NCBI RefSeq assembly: GCF_003337735.1
Contig: NZ_QPJY01000017.1
Location: 1-61,196, forward strand
Direction: 5' to 3'
Length of the DNA stretch: 61,196 nucleotides
Origin: Thioalbus denitrificans
GTDB taxonomy: Bacteria > Pseudomonadota > Gammaproteobacteria > DSM-26407
Below, piece after piece: positions 37,709-46,413 of this stretch. Position 1 is the stretch's first letter, and each line of letters starts with the position of its first letter. Position numbers and translations under genes: made by a program. The notes under the pieces were generated by a model. It ran no database searches and was not told the origin of the DNA. It was given only the letters and a program-made list of their open reading frames with translations.

Positions 37709-38175
37709 GGTTCAGCTCCTCGCGTTGCAGCTGTGCTGTCTCAATTTGGCATCGTGTTGTCGTTCTGACGACACAAATGAACTATACAACTAAAAAGATA
37801 GCCCTATCTTGATGAAAGTCAAGCGTTAGTTAAATACTCGGGTAGTTGTCGATATGCGACAGGTCGGGATTGACCGGGGCTGGATGTGGTTTTGGGTCTG
37901 CCGGGTCGGCATTTCAGCCGCGGTTGTCGGAACGGGGGAAAATGATTGCAATGACAAACAATAGGTTGGCGGATCACCCTATTGTTCCGCGCTGGATCGT
38001 GGAGGGTCCTCAGGTGGCCGATGAGTGGCCGGCCGGCGGTCAGCGTCCGGATGCCCGGCCCCGGGCCGGCGCGCACGGGGTGCGCAACATGGCGGGGCCG
38101 GGCCGGTCGATGGGCTTTGTCCGGGAGGGCGCAACAGGCCTGCCGCAGTTCAATCCTCCTGCGCCCGGTTCGTCG
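37709..38175. other. 467-bp gap: promoter region, otherwise no gene
   Basis: The left 120 bp are AT-rich and hold the FNR-type promoter of the 63-aa gene. A 16-bp palindrome (AAGATAGCCCTATCTT, 37795-37810) abuts the FNR box, and TGTCG/CGACA half-sites lie near 37757-37773. From 37823 to the DUF2934 gene end I see open frames on both strands but none with a convincing start or composition. Confidence 0.6.
37781..37822 (-). promoter_or_regulatory. class II FNR/ANR-type promoter for the 63-aa gene
   Basis: On the minus strand TTGAC-TTTC-ATCAA (37822-37809) matches the FNR consensus TTGAT-N4-ATCAA at nine of ten positions. Its centre is 41.5 bp from the start predicted by TATAGT at 37786-37781 (-12 to -7), the class II geometry. 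Which regulator of the FNR/ANR/DNR family acts here cannot be decided. Confidence 0.65.
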
Positions 38176-38523
38176 TCACCGCCAGGACAGACGGCTCTCC
38201 ACCTCACGCTCGGCCTCGAGCCAGTCGTCCAGGCACCCCTCGGGCGAGAAGCCCCGCGACTCGGCCTTGAGGTAGGCCGCTTCAGCGATCATTTCGTGCA
38301 CCTGGCGCAGCGAGACCGGCATCGACCGGGACGTGCTGCGGCGGCTCGGCGTCGGGGTCCGTTTGCGCGGGGCGGGTTTGTCCGCCACCCCGCTCTTCGC
38401 CGCGGGGGACTTGGCTGCGCGGGAGGTTGTGGGTTTTCCGGCACCGGCCTTGGCTTTCGCCGCGGGGGCTGTCCTGCCGGCGGGGGCGCGGGTCGTGGGC
38501 GCTGAATCGGTGGTCTTGGTCAT
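38176..38523 (-). CDS. DUF2934 domain-containing protein
   Basis: A 115-aa protein. The first 65 residues are Ala/Lys/Pro/Thr-rich, resembling histone H1-like tails, and the C-terminal 45 residues carry the DUF2934 pattern (IAEAAYLKAESRGF...DDWLEAEREV). Function unknown; the basic tail suggests nucleic-acid binding (inference). The start at 38523 has GGGAGG upstream and is preferred over a longer in-frame start at 38718. An inverted CATGT-N7-ACATG lies at 38581-38597 upstream. Confidence 0.8.
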   Translation of the reverse strand: MTKTTDSAPTTRAPAGRTAPAAKAKAGAGKPTTSRAAKSPAAKSGVADKPAPRKRTPTPSRRSTSRSMPVSLRQVHEMIAEAAYLKAESRGFSPEGCLDDWLEAEREVESRLSWR

Positions 38524-39093
38524 CCTGAATACCTCCCTGTCCTGGTTGGGTTGCCCGGAGAGAAACCTCTTTACCGCTGTCATGTGATCAGGACATGAAA
38601 TGCCCGGCCCGGGTTTTAAATCCGGCTGTCCTGACGGCCACCGGTCTTCGCTGGCGGAGAACTGGCCCAGATTTTTCTCGCCAAGATCGCCGAGAACGCC
38701 AAGGTTCAAAATGATCAAGACCTTATGAATCGAGCATCGAGCCTCGTCTGGTACGGGGGCCGCTGCAGTATAAGACCGTCAATCCCTTGTTTAGCTGGCG
38801 TTCTTCGCGTCCTGGCGAGAGATATCAAGAAATATCGGGCCAGTGTACTGCTCCACCCTTGGCGGCACTTGCAGAGCCGCCAAGGGTGGAGCAGTACACT
38901 AGCAGATATTCGCAAGGAGTCGAGCGCTTCCGGGTTTCATCGGGGAGTCACAGTGGCGCGTTACAGTCACGCCCGCAGTCATCGTATGGACGGGCACTGT
39001 GGTCGTGCATGCGCAACCCCCGTCGCGATGTCATGCCTGCCTCTTGCGGACAGGGATGTCCGACCTTTTTGGCCATGCAAGGGAGTCTGCCTC
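38524..39093. other. 570-bp gap with a solo TIR hairpin, no supported gene
   Basis: The space between the DUF2934 gene and the small membrane protein gene contains the presumed promoter of the former and the 59-bp inverted-repeat element at 38842-38900. Frames across it have no ribosome binding site or family match. Confidence 0.6.
38842..38900. mobile_element. 59-bp perfect hairpin made of two MITE-type terminal inverted repeats
   Basis: Two perfect 25-bp arms beginning AGTGTACTGCTCCACCC flank a 9-bp loop ACTTGCAGA. The arm closely matches the terminal repeats of the element at 46414-46681, so this looks like an internally deleted member. No target duplication is evident. Confidence 0.75.
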
Positions 39094-39492
39094 TTGGAAC
39101 AACAACGTGCCACGACGGTGAAACTTTCCGAGCATCGCACCGCGCTGATCCTGGGCGGCGGTTGGCTGCTGTTCGCCCTCGCCGTGGTGATCCCCTACGG
39201 TTCCTGGCGACTGGCGGGGGGGCTGCTGCTGTTCACCGTCTTTCTGCCTGTCTACGCCGTCCCGTTGCAGACGTTGCGGTCCTACGCCCGGGCCCGGGCG
39301 GGCGATGCGCCGTTGCGGCGCCGGTTTGTCCTCGGGCTGGCAAGCTGGCTGGCGGGAATGACGCTGCTGCTTCTGCCCTGGCGCGGCGAGGCGGATGGCT
39401 GGTGGCTGTGGATGGTGCTCGGTGTGGCCCCGGTGGTGGCTCTGGCGGCCCTGCTGTTCCTGCCCGCGAAGGAAGTCCGGCCACGGACCTGA
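39094..39492 (+). CDS. small four-helix membrane protein
   Basis: A 132-aa hydrophobic protein with four predicted membrane segments separated by short charged loops (ARARAGDAPLRRR between segments 2 and 3). No family is recognised. The TTG at 39094 is used because GGGAG lies 8 nt upstream; a GTG at 39118 is the alternative. It is convergent with the Cys-rich protein gene. Confidence 0.6.
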   Translation: MEQQRATTVKLSEHRTALILGGGWLLFALAVVIPYGSWRLAGGLLLFTVFLPVYAVPLQTLRSYARARAGDAPLRRRFVLGLASWLAGMTLLLLPWRGEADGWWLWMVLGVAPVVALAALLFLPAKEVRPRT

Positions 39493-39528
39493 CACCCGGC
39501 GCCGGGATCAGGGCCGGGCCGATGGGGT

Positions 39529-39768
39529 TCAGAGGCTGGCGGCCCCGCTGTCCATGCTGCGCTTCTTCTTCAGCGCCTTCTCCGCCACGTAGCGCATGAA
39601 CGCCTCGTCCTCATTCGCTCCGTAGCCGAACGCCGAACAGATTTCCGCCAGTTCGCCGATCAACTCCCGGGTCAGTTCGATCTCGGTATGGCTGCGTCCG
39701 CAGCCGCGGCAGTGGCTTCCGTCTTCGGTGCAGTGCTCGCGGCCGCGGCAGGGCGAGAAGGCCTTCAT
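39529..39768 (-). CDS. small Cys-rich protein (DUF1289-like)
   Basis: A 79-aa protein whose first 26 residues carry CRGREHC and CRGCGRSHTEIE, a cysteine arrangement like that of DUF1289 small proteins, followed by two helices. Metal or Fe-S binding is plausible (inference). It lies 5 bp after the haem-oxygenase-fold gene in the same direction, so it is probably co-expressed from the FNR-type promoter upstream of that gene. Confidence 0.75.
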   Translation of the reverse strand: MKAFSPCRGREHCTEDGSHCRGCGRSHTEIELTRELIGELAEICSAFGYGANEDEAFMRYVAEKALKKKRSMDSGAASL

Positions 39769-39773
39769 GGCGC

Positions 39774-41021
39774 TCAGCCCTCCGCGGCGAAGACGAAGGG
39801 CAGGTCGGTGCGGGCGCGGTAGCCCGCGGCGTCCGCCACCCGGCTTGCACCCGCCTGCGCGCGGGCTTCCAGCAGGGCCGCCTCGATGCGCCGGTCGGCG
39901 ATGTGGTAGGCGGGCGCGAGCCCGATTTCCGCCGGCCCCGGGCAGGGCTCGTCGAAGACGTGGCGGTAGAGGTCGCTCATCATGGCGTAGCGGCCGCTCA
40001 TGAGCAGGTTGGTGGCGCCCTTGATGCGCGCCACCGAGTCGTCGTCGGTGGTGAAGAAGCTCGTCACCAGCATCACCGAGATGGCATGCAGCACGTCGTA
40101 GGCCACGTGGGCGATGAACACCCACAGGTGGTGGCGGTTCAGGGGCACCCCTTCGCGCCAGGCCCAGCGGATCATCCCCCCCAGCAGCAGGCTGAAGAAC
40201 TCCGGCACGCCCCACTCCATGCCCAGCCCCACCGAGGCGAGGGATTCCTGGACGCTGAAGCGTCCGTCCCCGGCCACCAGTCGCTGGATGAGCACGTTGT
40301 CCGCCACGCCGTGGATCATGGGCACGTCCTGCTCTCCGAAGGGGATTGCCAGCCCCTCGAACAGCTGCCGGTACATGACCATGTGGGTGGTGGAGCTGAA
40401 CAGACCGTGCAGGGAGGGGTAGTCATCCAGGCTGTGGGAGCCCACGCCGTACTCGTCCGCCACCAGCTGGGCCAGCACGATCTGGGCGAGTTCGGAGACC
40501 CGCTCGTTGAGCACGCCGTAGGGCATCTCCAGCAGGCCGTGGAAGCGGCCGATGGCGAGCGCCACGCACTGGCGGGTGTTCTTCACCTGGTTGAAGTACT
40601 GCAGGGCGAAGGCCCGCAGCTGGGCGGCGTCGAAGTCGCCGGCGAAGACGCGCAGGAAGAAGGGGTGGCGCCAGACCGGGTGCCCCATGACGTGCTCGTG
40701 CAGTTCCAGGAACAGCGTCGCCAGGGCCCCGGGGGCGAACACCTCCAGGTCGGCGAAGCGGTTGCCGGGGTCGCGGGCGGCGATGTCGCGCAGCTCGGCG
40801 AACATCCGGTGGAGCGGGTTCGCCGGATCCTCCAGCTCCCCGATGACGCGCCGGAAGTCGGCCTGCTGGCTGGTGCGGAACGCCTCCAGGACCCCCTCGG
40901 CGTCGAGCTCCAGCAGCTCGGGGAGGGGGTGCACGCCCTCCTGGAGCCGCGGGCGGCCGTCGGGCAGGACCCGGAGCAGGTCGGTGAAGGTCTCGGTGTC
41001 GGTTCGGGTCTGATTGCTCAT
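39774..41021 (-). CDS. haem-oxygenase-fold iron-containing redox enzyme
   Basis: A 415-aa helical protein with the look of the haem-oxygenase-like / TENA-PqqC superfamily, in which His and Glu side chains bind a di-iron centre. Candidate ligands lie in LELHEHVMGHPVW, in LVADEYGVGSHSLDDY and in HLWVFIAHVAYDVLH. The substrate is unknown. The start at 41021 is supported by the predicted transcription start at 41055; an in-frame ATG at 41066 would lie outside the transcript. A small Cys-rich protein follows immediately and may donate electrons or metal (inference). Confidence 0.75.
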   Translation of the reverse strand: MSNQTRTDTETFTDLLRVLPDGRPRLQEGVHPLPELLELDAEGVLEAFRTSQQADFRRVIGELEDPANPLHRMFAELRDIAARDPGNRFADLEVFAPGALATLFLELHEHVMGHPVWRHPFFLRVFAGDFDAAQLRAFALQYFNQVKNTRQCVALAIGRFHGLLEMPYGVLNERVSELAQIVLAQLVADEYGVGSHSLDDYPSLHGLFSSTTHMVMYRQLFEGLAIPFGEQDVPMIHGVADNVLIQRLVAGDGRFSVQESLASVGLGMEWGVPEFFSLLLGGMIRWAWREGVPLNRHHLWVFIAHVAYDVLHAISVMLVTSFFTTDDDSVARIKGATNLLMSGRYAMMSDLYRHVFDEPCPGPAEIGLAPAYHIADRRIEAALLEARAQAGASRVADAAGYRARTDLPFVFAAEG

Positions 41022-41061
41022 CTGCGCGGAGTCATTCCTGGATGCTGGATCAACGGCTCGG

Positions 41062-41103
41062 AGCATACCCGCCGGGGGGCGCGGGAACCCTGACATCGGT
41101 CAA
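41062..41103 (-). promoter_or_regulatory. FNR-like class II promoter for the haem-oxygenase-fold gene
   Basis: On the minus strand TTGAC-CGAT-GTCAG (41103-41090) keeps the TTGA...TCA core of an FNR-type site. Its centre lies 41.5 bp from the start implied by TATGCT at 41067-41062 (-12 to -7), leaving a 34-nt leader. The match is weaker than at 37.8 kb, but the geometry is identical. Confidence 0.5.
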
Positions 41104-41198
41104 TATTGCGCATGGCCCGGAGAAATCCCCTATTGAAAGAATGGTTGTCCGGGTGTAAATAACCCGCTTCCGGCTGTCGACGCCGACCGGAGGGAACC

Positions 41199-42122
41199 AT
41201 GACCGCAGAACACCCGTTCGCCCCCTTCATCCGCACCCTGGGCAAGGGCCGCCAGGGCGCCCGCGCGCTGTCGCAGGGCGAGGCCCGGGAGGCGATGCAC
41301 ATGATCCTGGCCGGCGAGGTGGAGCCCATCCAGCTCGGGGCGTTCCTGATGCTGATGCGGGTCAAGGAGGAGACGGCGGCGGAGGTGGCCGGCTTCGTCC
41401 AGGCGGTGCGCGCGGCGCAGCGCCTGCCTTCGCGCCTGCCGCGGGTGGACGTGGACTGGCCGAGCTACGCGGGCAAGCGGCGCCAGCTGCCCTGGTATCT
41501 CCTCGCCGCGCTGCTGTTGAGCGAGAACGGCATCAGCGTGTTCATGCACGGCATGACCCGGGCGGACGAGCGGGTCTATACCCCGGATGCGCTGGCGGCG
41601 CTCGGGCTGCGGCCCTGCGACTCCCTGGCCGAGGCGGCCGGGGCGCTGGAGGCCCGCGGCTTCGCCTACCTCTCCATCGAGCAGCTGGCGCCGCGCATGC
41701 ACGAGTTCATCGGCCTGCGCAGCCTGCTGGGCCTGCGCTCGCCGGCCCACACCATCGTCCGCATGCTCAACCCGTTCCAGGCGCCGCTGCTGATGCAGGG
41801 CATCTTCCACCCCGGCTTCGCCGTCATTCACCAGCAGGCCGCGCAGCTGCTCGGACAGCCGCGGGCGGTGGTGATCAAGGGGGAGGGGGGCGAGGTGGAG
41901 CGGGACCCGGACATCCCGGTGACGGTGCGTGGCGTGGTCGACGGCGATCTCTACGAGGAGACCTGGCCGGCGCTGACCACGGGTGGCCGGCACGTCAAGC
42001 CGGCGCGCCCTCGCCGCGGCTTGAGGAGCGGCTGTCCCGCTCAACCCAGGGCCGGCTCCGCCGCGTCCTCCAGCAGGCTGTCGATGTCGCGGGCGAATCC
42101 CACGCCGTGGCCCTGGGCGTAG
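41199..42122 (+). CDS. TrpD2/YbiB-like glycosyltransferase-fold protein
   Basis: A 307-aa relative of anthranilate phosphoribosyltransferase, of the TrpD2/YbiB group known to bind nucleic acid rather than make tryptophan precursors. It has the N-terminal helical domain (FIRTLGKGRQGARALSQGEA), VKEETAAEVAGFVQA and the later GLRSPAHTIVRMLNP. The last 30-40 residues are Arg/Ser/Pro-rich and overlap the convergent GGDEF-EAL gene by 82 bp, so the C-terminus may be shortened or frameshifted relative to the family. The ATG has GGAGGG upstream. Confidence 0.82.
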   Translation: MTAEHPFAPFIRTLGKGRQGARALSQGEAREAMHMILAGEVEPIQLGAFLMLMRVKEETAAEVAGFVQAVRAAQRLPSRLPRVDVDWPSYAGKRRQLPWYLLAALLLSENGISVFMHGMTRADERVYTPDALAALGLRPCDSLAEAAGALEARGFAYLSIEQLAPRMHEFIGLRSLLGLRSPAHTIVRMLNPFQAPLLMQGIFHPGFAVIHQQAAQLLGQPRAVVIKGEGGEVERDPDIPVTVRGVVDGDLYEETWPALTTGGRHVKPARPRRGLRSGCPAQPRAGSAASSSRLSMSRANPTPWPWA

Positions 42123-44815
42123 TCGACCCCGAGCGCGGCGAGGCGCTCGCGGGTCGCCTCGTTGTCCACGTACTCCGCCACCGTCTCCAGTCCCATGGCA
42201 TGGCCGATGCGGTTGAAGGCGTCCACCAGGGTCTCGGCCACCGGGTCCTCGGTGAGGACGTGGACGAAGCTGCCGTCGATCTTCAGGTAGTCCACCGGCA
42301 GGTTCTTGAGATAGGCGAAGGAGGAGAGCCCGCTGCCGAAGTCGTCGAGGGCGAAACGGCAGCCCAGCTTCTTCATCTCGTCGATGAAGCGCACCGCCTG
42401 GTTGAGGTTGGCGATGGCCGCGGTCTCGGTGATCTCGAAGCACACGGCGCTCGGCGACGCCGGGCTGCGCCAGAACTGGTTCTGGACATAGGCCAGGAAC
42501 GACTCGTCGGCCAGCGAGCTGCCGGAGATGTTGATGGACAGCTGCGGCAGCTCCTCGGGCCGGTGGGCATAGTGACGGGCCAGCCAGTCCAGGGTGGAGC
42601 GCACCACCCAGCGGTCCAGCGCCGGCATCAGGCTGTAGCGTTCCACGGCGCCGATGAAGGCCCCCGCCGGGGTGATCCGCCCATCGGCCTCCCGCAGCCG
42701 CAACAGCACCTCGTAGCGCAGCCGCAGGGGATTCACGCCGGCTTTCCGCAACGGCACGATGGGCTGGACGTAGAGCCGCAGCTCCTCCTGCTCCAGGGCC
42801 TGCTGGATGCGCGCATACCAGTCCATCTCGGCCTGGTGCCGGACCACCCGCGCATCGCCCTCGCGGTAGACGTGGATGCGGTTGCGGCCGGCGTCCTTGG
42901 CCATGTTGCAGGCGATGTCGGCGCGGCTCAGCGCGCTCTGGGGGCTGACGGTCTCGGCATCGATGGCCGCCAGCCCGGTGCTGCAGGCGATGCGGAACGT
43001 GCGTTCCTCCCAGTTGAACTGGAGCTGGGAGACGTTCTCCTGGATCTGCTCGGCCATGCGCAGGGCCCGCTCCTCCGAGCACCCTTCCAGCAGCACGCCG
43101 AACTCGTCTCCGCCCAGGCGCGAGAGCAGCCCGTTGTTGTCCAGCAGGTGCTGCAGTCGGGCGGCCAGCTGCAGCAGCAGCTCGTCCCCGGCCTGGTGCC
43201 CGCAGGTGTCGTTGACGATCTTGAACTGGTCGAGATCGATGTAGAGCAGGGCGTGCACCAGGTTATGGGCGTGGGCCCCGGCCAGGGCCCGTTCCAGGTG
43301 GCTTTCGAATTCGCGCCGGTTGATGAGCCCGGTCAGGGGGTCGTGGCTGGATTCCCAGGACAGGCGGTTGGCGAGCTCGCGGGCGTCGGTCACATCGCGG
43401 AACACCACCACGCCGCCCACGATGGCGCCGCTGCTGTTGCGGATGGGGGCTGCGCTGTCGAGGATCAGCCGTTCCTGGCCGTCGCGATGCTGGAGCACGG
43501 TGTCGCGCGCCAGCGGCACCAGCGATCGTTCCCGGATGGCGATCCGCGCCGGGTTGCCCAGGGGCTCGCGGGTGTGGCTGTTGCGGGCGCGGAAAACCTC
43601 CTCCAGGGGCAGCCCCAGGGCCTCGCCCGCGCGCCAGCCGGTGAGTCGCTCCGCCGCCGGGTTCATGCGCTGCACGCGCCCGTCGAGATCGGTGGCAATG
43701 ACGCCGTCGCCGATGGACTGCAGGGTCACATCGGCCAGCTCACGCTGCCGCTCCAGGTGCTGCTCGGTCGCCGCCTGCCGGGCCTGGTTGCGCGCCAGCA
43801 GGAGCATGACCGACAGCGTTCCCAGCAGCAGCAGGCCGGCGAGCGGCAGCAGCCAGGCCGCGATCGCCCGGTGGCGTGCCTCCACTGCGGCCAGGGGCAG
43901 CTCCCGCACCAGCTTCCAGTGGCTGTCGCCGCTGACGATGCGGCCGCCCGGGATGCCGCCGGGGCCCGAATCCCGGGACAGGGTCAGGGTGGTGAAGGTG
44001 TAGAGGCTCCCGTCGCCGCGGAACTGGCCGTTTCCGCTCTCCTGCAGCCGGGCCCATGCCTCCGGGTGCAGGCGGGCGAAACTGAGCTGGCGCCGATCGT
44101 CGTACATGAAGGCCCAGTCGGCGCCGGGAGGTCCACCGTGGAGCCAGTACCCCTCGGCGTTGAGCAGCATGAACCGGCCCTGGGTCCCGTTGTGGGGTTC
44201 GAGCACGTCGAACAGCCGGTTGCCGAGGAAGTTGAGCACGACCACACCCAGGCGCTGCCCGGAGGCATCGAACAGGGGGGCGGCAAAGCGCAGCATCGGC
44301 TTGGGGGGCTGCTCGAGGCGGCCGTGCTCGATATTGAGATCGAAGGGGGAGATGTAGATCTGCCCGCGCCCCAGCGCCATGGCGGCGTCGAAGTAGTAGC
44401 GCTGCGCCTTGGGCTGGAGCGCCTCGGGAGGAACAATCCCGGGATTGCCGTTACCCAGGTTGACGCGCAGCCGCTCCATGCCCCCGGCATCCAGGAAGCG
44501 GATCTGGTCGTAGATGTTGCGGCGCAGGGAGAAGAGCCGGAACGTCTCGGCCACCGCCGCGGACGGGAACTGCACCGGCGACTCCGGGAGCGAGGCGAGG
44601 TAGAGATCGGTGAGGAAGCGGAGGTCGGATATGACCGTTTCGAGCGTCTCGCCGGTCAACGCCCGCTGGCGTTCCACGGCCTGGTTCTGGCTGACCTCGA
44701 GCTGGGTGAGTTCAGGCTCGGTCAGTGCGCTGTAGGCGGTGTAGCCACCGAAGATGATCGCCGCTGCGAAGGGCAGGTAGAAGAGCAGGAGCTGGCGTCT
44801 GAGGCAGGCCCACAT
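42041..44815 (-). CDS. membrane diguanylate cyclase/phosphodiesterase with sensor and PAS domains
   Basis: A 924-aa cyclic-di-GMP enzyme. The order is TM1 (residues about 9-28), a periplasmic Cache-type sensor, TM2 (about 325-345), PAS (about 360-480), GGDEF domain with intact SRLGGDEFG, and EAL domain with E retained in YEVLLRL and an intact DDFGSG loop. Both synthesis and hydrolysis of c-di-GMP therefore look possible. It lies downstream of an ArsR gene on the same strand with 233 bp between them, so it probably has its own promoter. Confidence 0.93.
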   Translation of the reverse strand: MWACLRRQLLLFYLPFAAAIIFGGYTAYSALTEPELTQLEVSQNQAVERQRALTGETLETVISDLRFLTDLYLASLPESPVQFPSAAVAETFRLFSLRRNIYDQIRFLDAGGMERLRVNLGNGNPGIVPPEALQPKAQRYYFDAAMALGRGQIYISPFDLNIEHGRLEQPPKPMLRFAAPLFDASGQRLGVVVLNFLGNRLFDVLEPHNGTQGRFMLLNAEGYWLHGGPPGADWAFMYDDRRQLSFARLHPEAWARLQESGNGQFRGDGSLYTFTTLTLSRDSGPGGIPGGRIVSGDSHWKLVRELPLAAVEARHRAIAAWLLPLAGLLLLGTLSVMLLLARNQARQAATEQHLERQRELADVTLQSIGDGVIATDLDGRVQRMNPAAERLTGWRAGEALGLPLEEVFRARNSHTREPLGNPARIAIRERSLVPLARDTVLQHRDGQERLILDSAAPIRNSSGAIVGGVVVFRDVTDARELANRLSWESSHDPLTGLINRREFESHLERALAGAHAHNLVHALLYIDLDQFKIVNDTCGHQAGDELLLQLAARLQHLLDNNGLLSRLGGDEFGVLLEGCSEERALRMAEQIQENVSQLQFNWEERTFRIACSTGLAAIDAETVSPQSALSRADIACNMAKDAGRNRIHVYREGDARVVRHQAEMDWYARIQQALEQEELRLYVQPIVPLRKAGVNPLRLRYEVLLRLREADGRITPAGAFIGAVERYSLMPALDRWVVRSTLDWLARHYAHRPEELPQLSINISGSSLADESFLAYVQNQFWRSPASPSAVCFEITETAAIANLNQAVRFIDEMKKLGCRFALDDFGSGLSSFAYLKNLPVDYLKIDGSFVHVLTEDPVAETLVDAFNRIGHAMGLETVAEYVDNEATRERLAALGVDYAQGHGVGFARDIDSLLEDAAEPALG

Positions 44816-45048
44816 CTCTCACCTCCCGTTGCACGTGTTCGCCGGCCATATCCGCGCCCGACGGGACAGGGCCGCCCCTCGGTAGCCGTCGGGCCCGCCC
44901 CGCCGGCAGGCCGGAGCGTTCGGGGGAGGGGCAATGCGACGCGGCGCTGCGCAGACGCCGCCGGGGACCTCCCGGGGACCCTCAGCGAAGTCACCCGTGC
45001 CCATGCGGCACCCGCAGGGTGTGCGCGAACCGCACCCCGGACCGGCGT

Positions 45049-45372
45049 TCAGTCCTGCTCCTCGAGATTGGTGACGCACAGCACATCACGCATGTTCTCG
45101 ATCAGCAGCTGCAGCTGCTTGTTGCGTACCCGGCAGTATACCCGGGTTCCCTCCTTGCGGGAGGAGACGATGTGCTTGGAACGCAGCACCTCGAGGTGCT
45201 GGGAGATGTTGCTCTGGGTGGTGCCGACCCGGTCGAGTATCTCCTGCACGGTGAGCTCCTGCTCCCCCAGGGCGCAGAGAATCCTCCATCGCACTGGGTG
45301 CGCCATGGCCTTGAGGGCGTTGGCGGTGAGGATCGGATCGTCTTCCTGGTCGATTTCAGGTATGTCTGACAT
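45049..45372 (-). CDS. ArsR/SmtB-family transcriptional regulator
   Basis: A 107-aa winged-helix repressor. The core is LKAMAHPVRWRILCALG, then the recognition helix TTQSNISQHLEVLRSKHIV and a beta wing. The metal-binding CxC of ArsR/SmtB is absent, but two cysteines (in ILCAL and VLCVT) could form a redox pair as in the BigR/SqrR sulfur sensors (inference). Palindromic TATCAT/ATGATA repeats in its upstream region fit autoregulation. Confidence 0.88.
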   Translation of the reverse strand: MSDIPEIDQEDDPILTANALKAMAHPVRWRILCALGEQELTVQEILDRVGTTQSNISQHLEVLRSKHIVSSRKEGTRVYCRVRNKQLQLLIENMRDVLCVTNLEEQD

Positions 45373-45402
45373 GGCTGGAACGGCGGTTGCCCAAGGCTCG
45401 CG

Positions 45403-45434
45403 ATGATATCATTTCAGCGAATGCTTATATGATA
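45403..45434. promoter_or_regulatory. probable ArsR operator
   Basis: ATGATATCAT (45403-45412) is self-complementary, and TATCAT at 45407-45412 pairs with ATGATA at 45429-45434 across 16 bp. The AT-rich repeats sit 31-62 bp upstream of the ArsR start codon. Confidence 0.5.
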
Positions 45435-45504
45435 GCACCCGCAGCACTTCCCCCGGAAATTCAATCCTCTGTGCCTGCTCTTTCATGCGCATCGCTGTGA
45501 TCGC

Positions 45505-46389
45505 TCAACTCCGTTCGGCGCTCAGCGCCTCCTGCAGCCGCTTGTATTCGCTCATGTCCTTGGCGATGCAGATGATGGCCCGGATGGCGCCCTGGGTGTC
45601 GTGCATGGCCGAGCGGGAGAAGAGCACCGGCACCCGGGTGCCGTCGCGGCGGATGAAGCTCGCCTCGATGTTGGGGATGACGCCGCTGCGGATCAGCGCC
45701 TCGAGCCAGGTGCCCATGAAGGCGCCCGCCTTCTCCTCGTCCTCCTCCTGGAAGATGTCCCCCACCGAGCGGCCCAGCAGCTCCGCCTCAGGGTAGTCCA
45801 GCATGCGGCAGGCGGCGGGATTCACCTGCTGCACGATCCCCTTCGGGTCCAGCACGATGAGCGCCTCGCCCATGTAGGAGATGAGGTTGCTCAGGTACTC
45901 GTTGGCCCGGGCCAGTTCGGCGGTGCGCTGGCGCACCTGCTCCTCGAGCAGCCGGTTCATGTTGCGTTCCTGCTCGATGAGCCGGATATAGGTGGAGATC
46001 TTGTTGATGAGCTGGTTGTCGTCGATGGGCTTGAGCAGGTAGTCGACGCCGCCCACCTCGTAGCCGCGCTGCTGGAACTCGGGGGTCTTGTAGGCGGCGG
46101 TCAGGAAGATGATGGGGATGTTGCGGGTCTTCTTCCGGATCTTCAGCATCGAGGCGGTCTGGAAGCCATCCATCTCGGGCATCTGCACATCGAGGATGAT
46201 GAGGTCGATCCCCGGCGCCTGCAGTGCGATCTCCAGCGCCTCCATCCCCGAGCTGGCCTCCAGCACCTGCACCTGGAGGTACTTGCCGATGAGTGTCTTC
46301 AGGGCGAAGCGGTTGTGTTCGTTGTCATCCACCACCAGGAGGGTGAAGTTTGCCCGTTCGCTGCCACCGGAATGAGTGTCGGTCGCCAT
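45505..46389 (-). CDS. response regulator with PAS output domain
   Basis: A 294-aa two-domain protein. The receiver has acidic pocket VVDDNEHN, phospho-acceptor DVQMPEMDGF (Asp near residue 64) and Lys in LLKPID. A coiled-coil linker (RNMNRLLEEQVRQRTAEL) leads to a PAS domain (LIVLDPKGIVQQVNPAACRM). There is no DNA-binding or enzymatic output, so it probably relays by protein contact. The start at 46389 is preferred: a longer frame would begin at a GTG at 46428 inside the mobile element. A hybrid kinase lies just beyond that element. Confidence 0.88.
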   Translation of the reverse strand: MATDTHSGGSERANFTLLVVDDNEHNRFALKTLIGKYLQVQVLEASSGMEALEIALQAPGIDLIILDVQMPEMDGFQTASMLKIRKKTRNIPIIFLTAAYKTPEFQQRGYEVGGVDYLLKPIDDNQLINKISTYIRLIEQERNMNRLLEEQVRQRTAELARANEYLSNLISYMGEALIVLDPKGIVQQVNPAACRMLDYPEAELLGRSVGDIFQEEDEEKAGAFMGTWLEALIRSGVIPNIEASFIRRDGTRVPVLFSRSAMHDTQGAIRAIICIAKDMSEYKRLQEALSAERS

Positions 46390-46413
46390 CCCCTCATCTG
46401 CCTCCGTCTGTCT

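Noticed and set aside
37846-38505. 219-codon plus-strand open frame
   Set aside because: It runs antisense to the DUF2934 gene, lacks a ribosome binding site and has no family similarity.
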